Source: Nitrospira sp. (GTDB lineage: Bacteria > Nitrospirota > Nitrospiria > Nitrospirales > Nitrospiraceae). Taken from it: DNA of 36,775 bases. The translations under genes and the position numbers were made by a program. How positions within the stretch are numbered: the stretch's first letter is position 1; each line of letters opens with the position of its first letter. The stretch spans positions 1 to 36,775 of the forward strand of contig JARFPM010000031.1 of assembly GCA_030444405.1 (NCBI GenBank), given 5' to 3'. The notes under the pieces are model-generated. The model did no database searches. It was not told the origin of the DNA and saw only the letters and a program-made list of their open reading frames with translations. This document shows, piece by piece, positions 35,234 to 36,775 of the stretch.

Positions 35234-35301
35234 GTATGCTTGGCTCCCCGGGAGATCCCGCCCACACCTGGATTTGGTAATGAAGGGGGCGGAGTTGTTC
35301 C

Positions 35302-36384
35302 ATGCGAAAACAATCGGCCTTATCGCCCCTGGCAGTCTGCCTATTTCTAAGCCTGATTCACTCATCTGCGCACGCTTACCGGGAATACTTCACCCCGGAG
35401 CAAAGAGCCCAACTGGAAAAGATTCAGACCGTTTTGGTCGACGTCATCACTATCACGGATAAGGGCGGGGTGGAGGCTGGTGCCTTAGCCGACATCGTCG
35501 CTCAACGCCTGAACGAAATGGGTTACGTGACCGTTCGAGATCCTACGAGCCCTCATGATGTCATCCTTCGTACGAAATGTGAGCAACGGAAGACGTGGGA
35601 AGGCACGACGGCAGCTGGGGGAGATGCGGACCTTCCTGACGCGCCATCGCGCCTCTGGAAGGGGCCCGCCTGCCAGCTGACCTACGTGCTCGGCGGGATG
35701 AAAATCAAGTGGCAGAAAGAGGTGCGTACGGAGTTTGAGGATTCCGTGGCTGCCGCGCAGGCGGCCCAGGAGGTTGATCCTGCCCTCTATGCGATAACCA
35801 AGCTGCAGGAAGCCCTAGGAAAATACGAATTTCCGCTCCTCCTAGCGGCGGAATGGGGCCATGCCGATCGCCTTCTCAAAATGCTCGATTCTCCGGATGT
35901 CAGCCAATCTCGGAAGATCAAAATTATGTCGTTGCTGGGCGAGATGCAGGCTGACGAAGCGCTGCCAAGATTGAAGGAAGCTCTTAAAGATAGAGATCTG
36001 GCCAAACAGGCCATTGTCTCCATGGGCAATCTCGGCAAGGACGGCATTCCGTTGCTCGTTGACTTGATGAGTTCCTCGCCGCAGCCGGAAATTCAGGCGG
36101 CTGCCGCCAAAGGGCTAGGACAGCTCGGCGGCCTCCATGGGGACGCGTCGGTCGTCTTGCCGTTACTGGCCAAACTGCAAGATCCGAAGACGGACTGGAC
36201 GGTCTTGACCGAAGTCGCCTGGGCACTCGGCAAGATCCCGGACAAGCGATCGATCCAACCACTCTATGATTTGGATAAGAAACTCCAGGCCATTCGCGAT
36301 CCCGACAATGTGACGCTCAAGAAGCTCAAAGAAGCCGTCTTCTGGTCGATCAAGCAGTGCGACACGTGGGATCAGTATAGTTGA
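35302..36384 (+). CDS. exported HEAT-repeat protein
   Basis: 360 aa with a signal peptide (LSPLAVCLFLSLIHSSAHA, cleavage before YREYF). The first part (about residues 35-175) is an alpha/beta domain with two cysteines (RTKCEQRK and GPACQLTY), reminiscent of small periplasmic domains. The second part (about 175-345) is HEAT/PBS-lyase repeats (SRKIKIMSLLGEMQADEAL, AIVSMGNLGKDGIPLLVDL, LTEVAWALGKIPDKRSIQPL). It is probably a periplasmic scaffold; no catalytic residues are evident. Divergent from the atp operon. Start ATG 35302 with GGAG about 9 nt upstream. Confidence 0.82.
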   Translation: MRKQSALSPLAVCLFLSLIHSSAHAYREYFTPEQRAQLEKIQTVLVDVITITDKGGVEAGALADIVAQRLNEMGYVTVRDPTSPHDVILRTKCEQRKTWEGTTAAGGDADLPDAPSRLWKGPACQLTYVLGGMKIKWQKEVRTEFEDSVAAAQAAQEVDPALYAITKLQEALGKYEFPLLLAAEWGHADRLLKMLDSPDVSQSRKIKIMSLLGEMQADEALPRLKEALKDRDLAKQAIVSMGNLGKDGIPLLVDLMSSSPQPEIQAAAAKGLGQLGGLHGDASVVLPLLAKLQDPKTDWTVLTEVAWALGKIPDKRSIQPLYDLDKKLQAIRDPDNVTLKKLKEAVFWSIKQCDTWDQYS

Positions 36385-36459
36385 GCTTACATGCCTTGCG
36401 TCCCTAAATGGCAACAAGTAGACTTGCCGCTGCTGGGAATCTAACGGTGGAACATTTGC

Positions 36460-36471
36460 CGTACCGGTACG
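36460..36471. promoter_or_regulatory. 12-bp perfect palindrome upstream of the DUF4160 gene
   Basis: CGTACCGGTACG is its own reverse complement and lies 45 bp before the TTG start at 36516. It is a candidate operator for the DUF4160/DUF2442 pair. Confidence 0.4.
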
Positions 36472-36515
36472 AAGTGAGGCCATGGTGCGCCGGCTGAGGT
36501 AAGAAGGGGCCGTGC

Positions 36516-36755
36516 TTGAGTCCGACTATCTTTAAGGCTGGAGGATTTCGCTTCTACTTTTTCTCTCGGGAGGAGCGCCGAATACACGTTCACGTCTATT
36601 GTGAGCGTGGCGAAGCGAAGTTCTGGTTGGCGCCAAGGATTGAGCTCGCACGAAATTTCGGAATGTCTGCAACGCAGCTCCGTTCGGCCAAAGCCATCAT
36701 CGAGGAGCGCAAAGATGAAATCTGCAACGCTTGGGAAGAACATTTCGGGAGCTGA
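36516..36755 (+). CDS. DUF4160 protein
   Basis: 79 aa from a TTG start, which places the family's usual opening (SPTIFKAGGFRFYFFSREE) at the N-terminus; no in-frame ATG fits as well. The conserved core FFSREERRIHVHVYCERGEA is complete. DUF4160 genes are typically followed by DUF2442 genes, as here, and such pairs are often listed as possible toxin-antitoxin or mobile accessory modules. The biochemical role is unknown. Confidence 0.8.
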   Translation: MSPTIFKAGGFRFYFFSREERRIHVHVYCERGEAKFWLAPRIELARNFGMSATQLRSAKAIIEERKDEICNAWEEHFGS

Positions 36756-36775
36756 GGTCACCAACATCTCGAAGC
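36715..36775 (+). CDS. DUF2442 protein, cut by the window edge
   Basis: An ATG at 36715, 41 bp inside the end of the DUF4160 gene and in another frame, opens a reading frame (MKSATLGKNISGAEVTNISK) to the right edge. The EVTNISK segment is the usual start of DUF2442 proteins, which are DNA-binding-like partners of DUF4160. Only 20 codons are visible, so the call rests on this motif and on the typical gene pairing. Confidence 0.65.
   Translation, partial: MKSATLGKNISGAEVTNISK

Overview
The window looks like a chromosomal stretch of a Nitrospira-like bacterium (phylum Nitrospirota). This is inferred from gene content and protein style: an F1-only ATP synthase operon, an Anbu proteasome-like cluster, a stand-alone TIGR00300 (LOR/SDH) protein, a larB/larC pair, many small exported proteins and moderately GC-rich DNA. 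No rRNA or species marker is present, so the assignment is tentative. I found no tRNA, rRNA, CRISPR array, insertion sequence or prophage.

Layout. 1-3.2 kb: an MBL-fold hydrolase cut by the left edge, a HEAT-repeat membrane protein, a metallophosphoesterase and truD. 3.2-5.3 kb: two overlapping genes that together equal the cyanobacterial arginine dihydrolase/ornithine cyclodeaminase fusion (AgrE/ArgZ), split and in reversed order. 5.4-6.5 kb: a zinc-ribbon membrane protein and an outer-membrane beta-barrel on the minus strand. 6.8-13.8 kb: gpsA-larB, then (after an inverted exported-protein gene) larC, a CaCA-type cation antiporter, pdxA, a small unknown gene and ksgA, tightly packed with overlaps. 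13.9-15.8 kb: a minus-strand ZorA/ZorB-like (MotA/MotB-like) ion-channel pair with no Zorya effector beside it. 16-18.3 kb: a small lipoprotein, a REC-GGDEF diguanylate cyclase and an exported TPR protein. 18.3-22.8 kb: DUF2726 protein and anmK (minus), then znuA-znuC-znuB (plus). 22.9-25.8 kb: a beta-barrel protein, an acetyltransferase, a small zinc-ribbon protein, an unknown gene and an RluD-type pseudouridine synthase. 26.1-29.8 kb: circularly permuted ATP-grasp, alpha-E and Anbu protease genes, followed by a 5'-truncated DUF3365 haem-protein remnant. 29.9-35.1 kb: atpH-atpA-atpG-atpD-atpC on the minus strand; atpG carries two single-base frame disruptions. 35.3-36.8 kb: an exported HEAT-repeat protein and a DUF4160/DUF2442 pair, the second cut by the right edge.

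Most notable. (1) The split, order-reversed arginine-to-proline module. (2) The orphan ZorAB-like pair, with only three membrane segments in the A protein and a short tail. (3) A class of intergenic elements whose two arms are inverted and phased at 7 nt, found at three convergent gene junctions and probably acting as bidirectional terminators; one arm also encodes the end of LarB. (4) The Anbu cluster, which lacks its usual transglutaminase partner. (5) The broken atpG frame, most simply explained as two missing bases in the assembly. All functions are read from sequence motifs; no database search was run.
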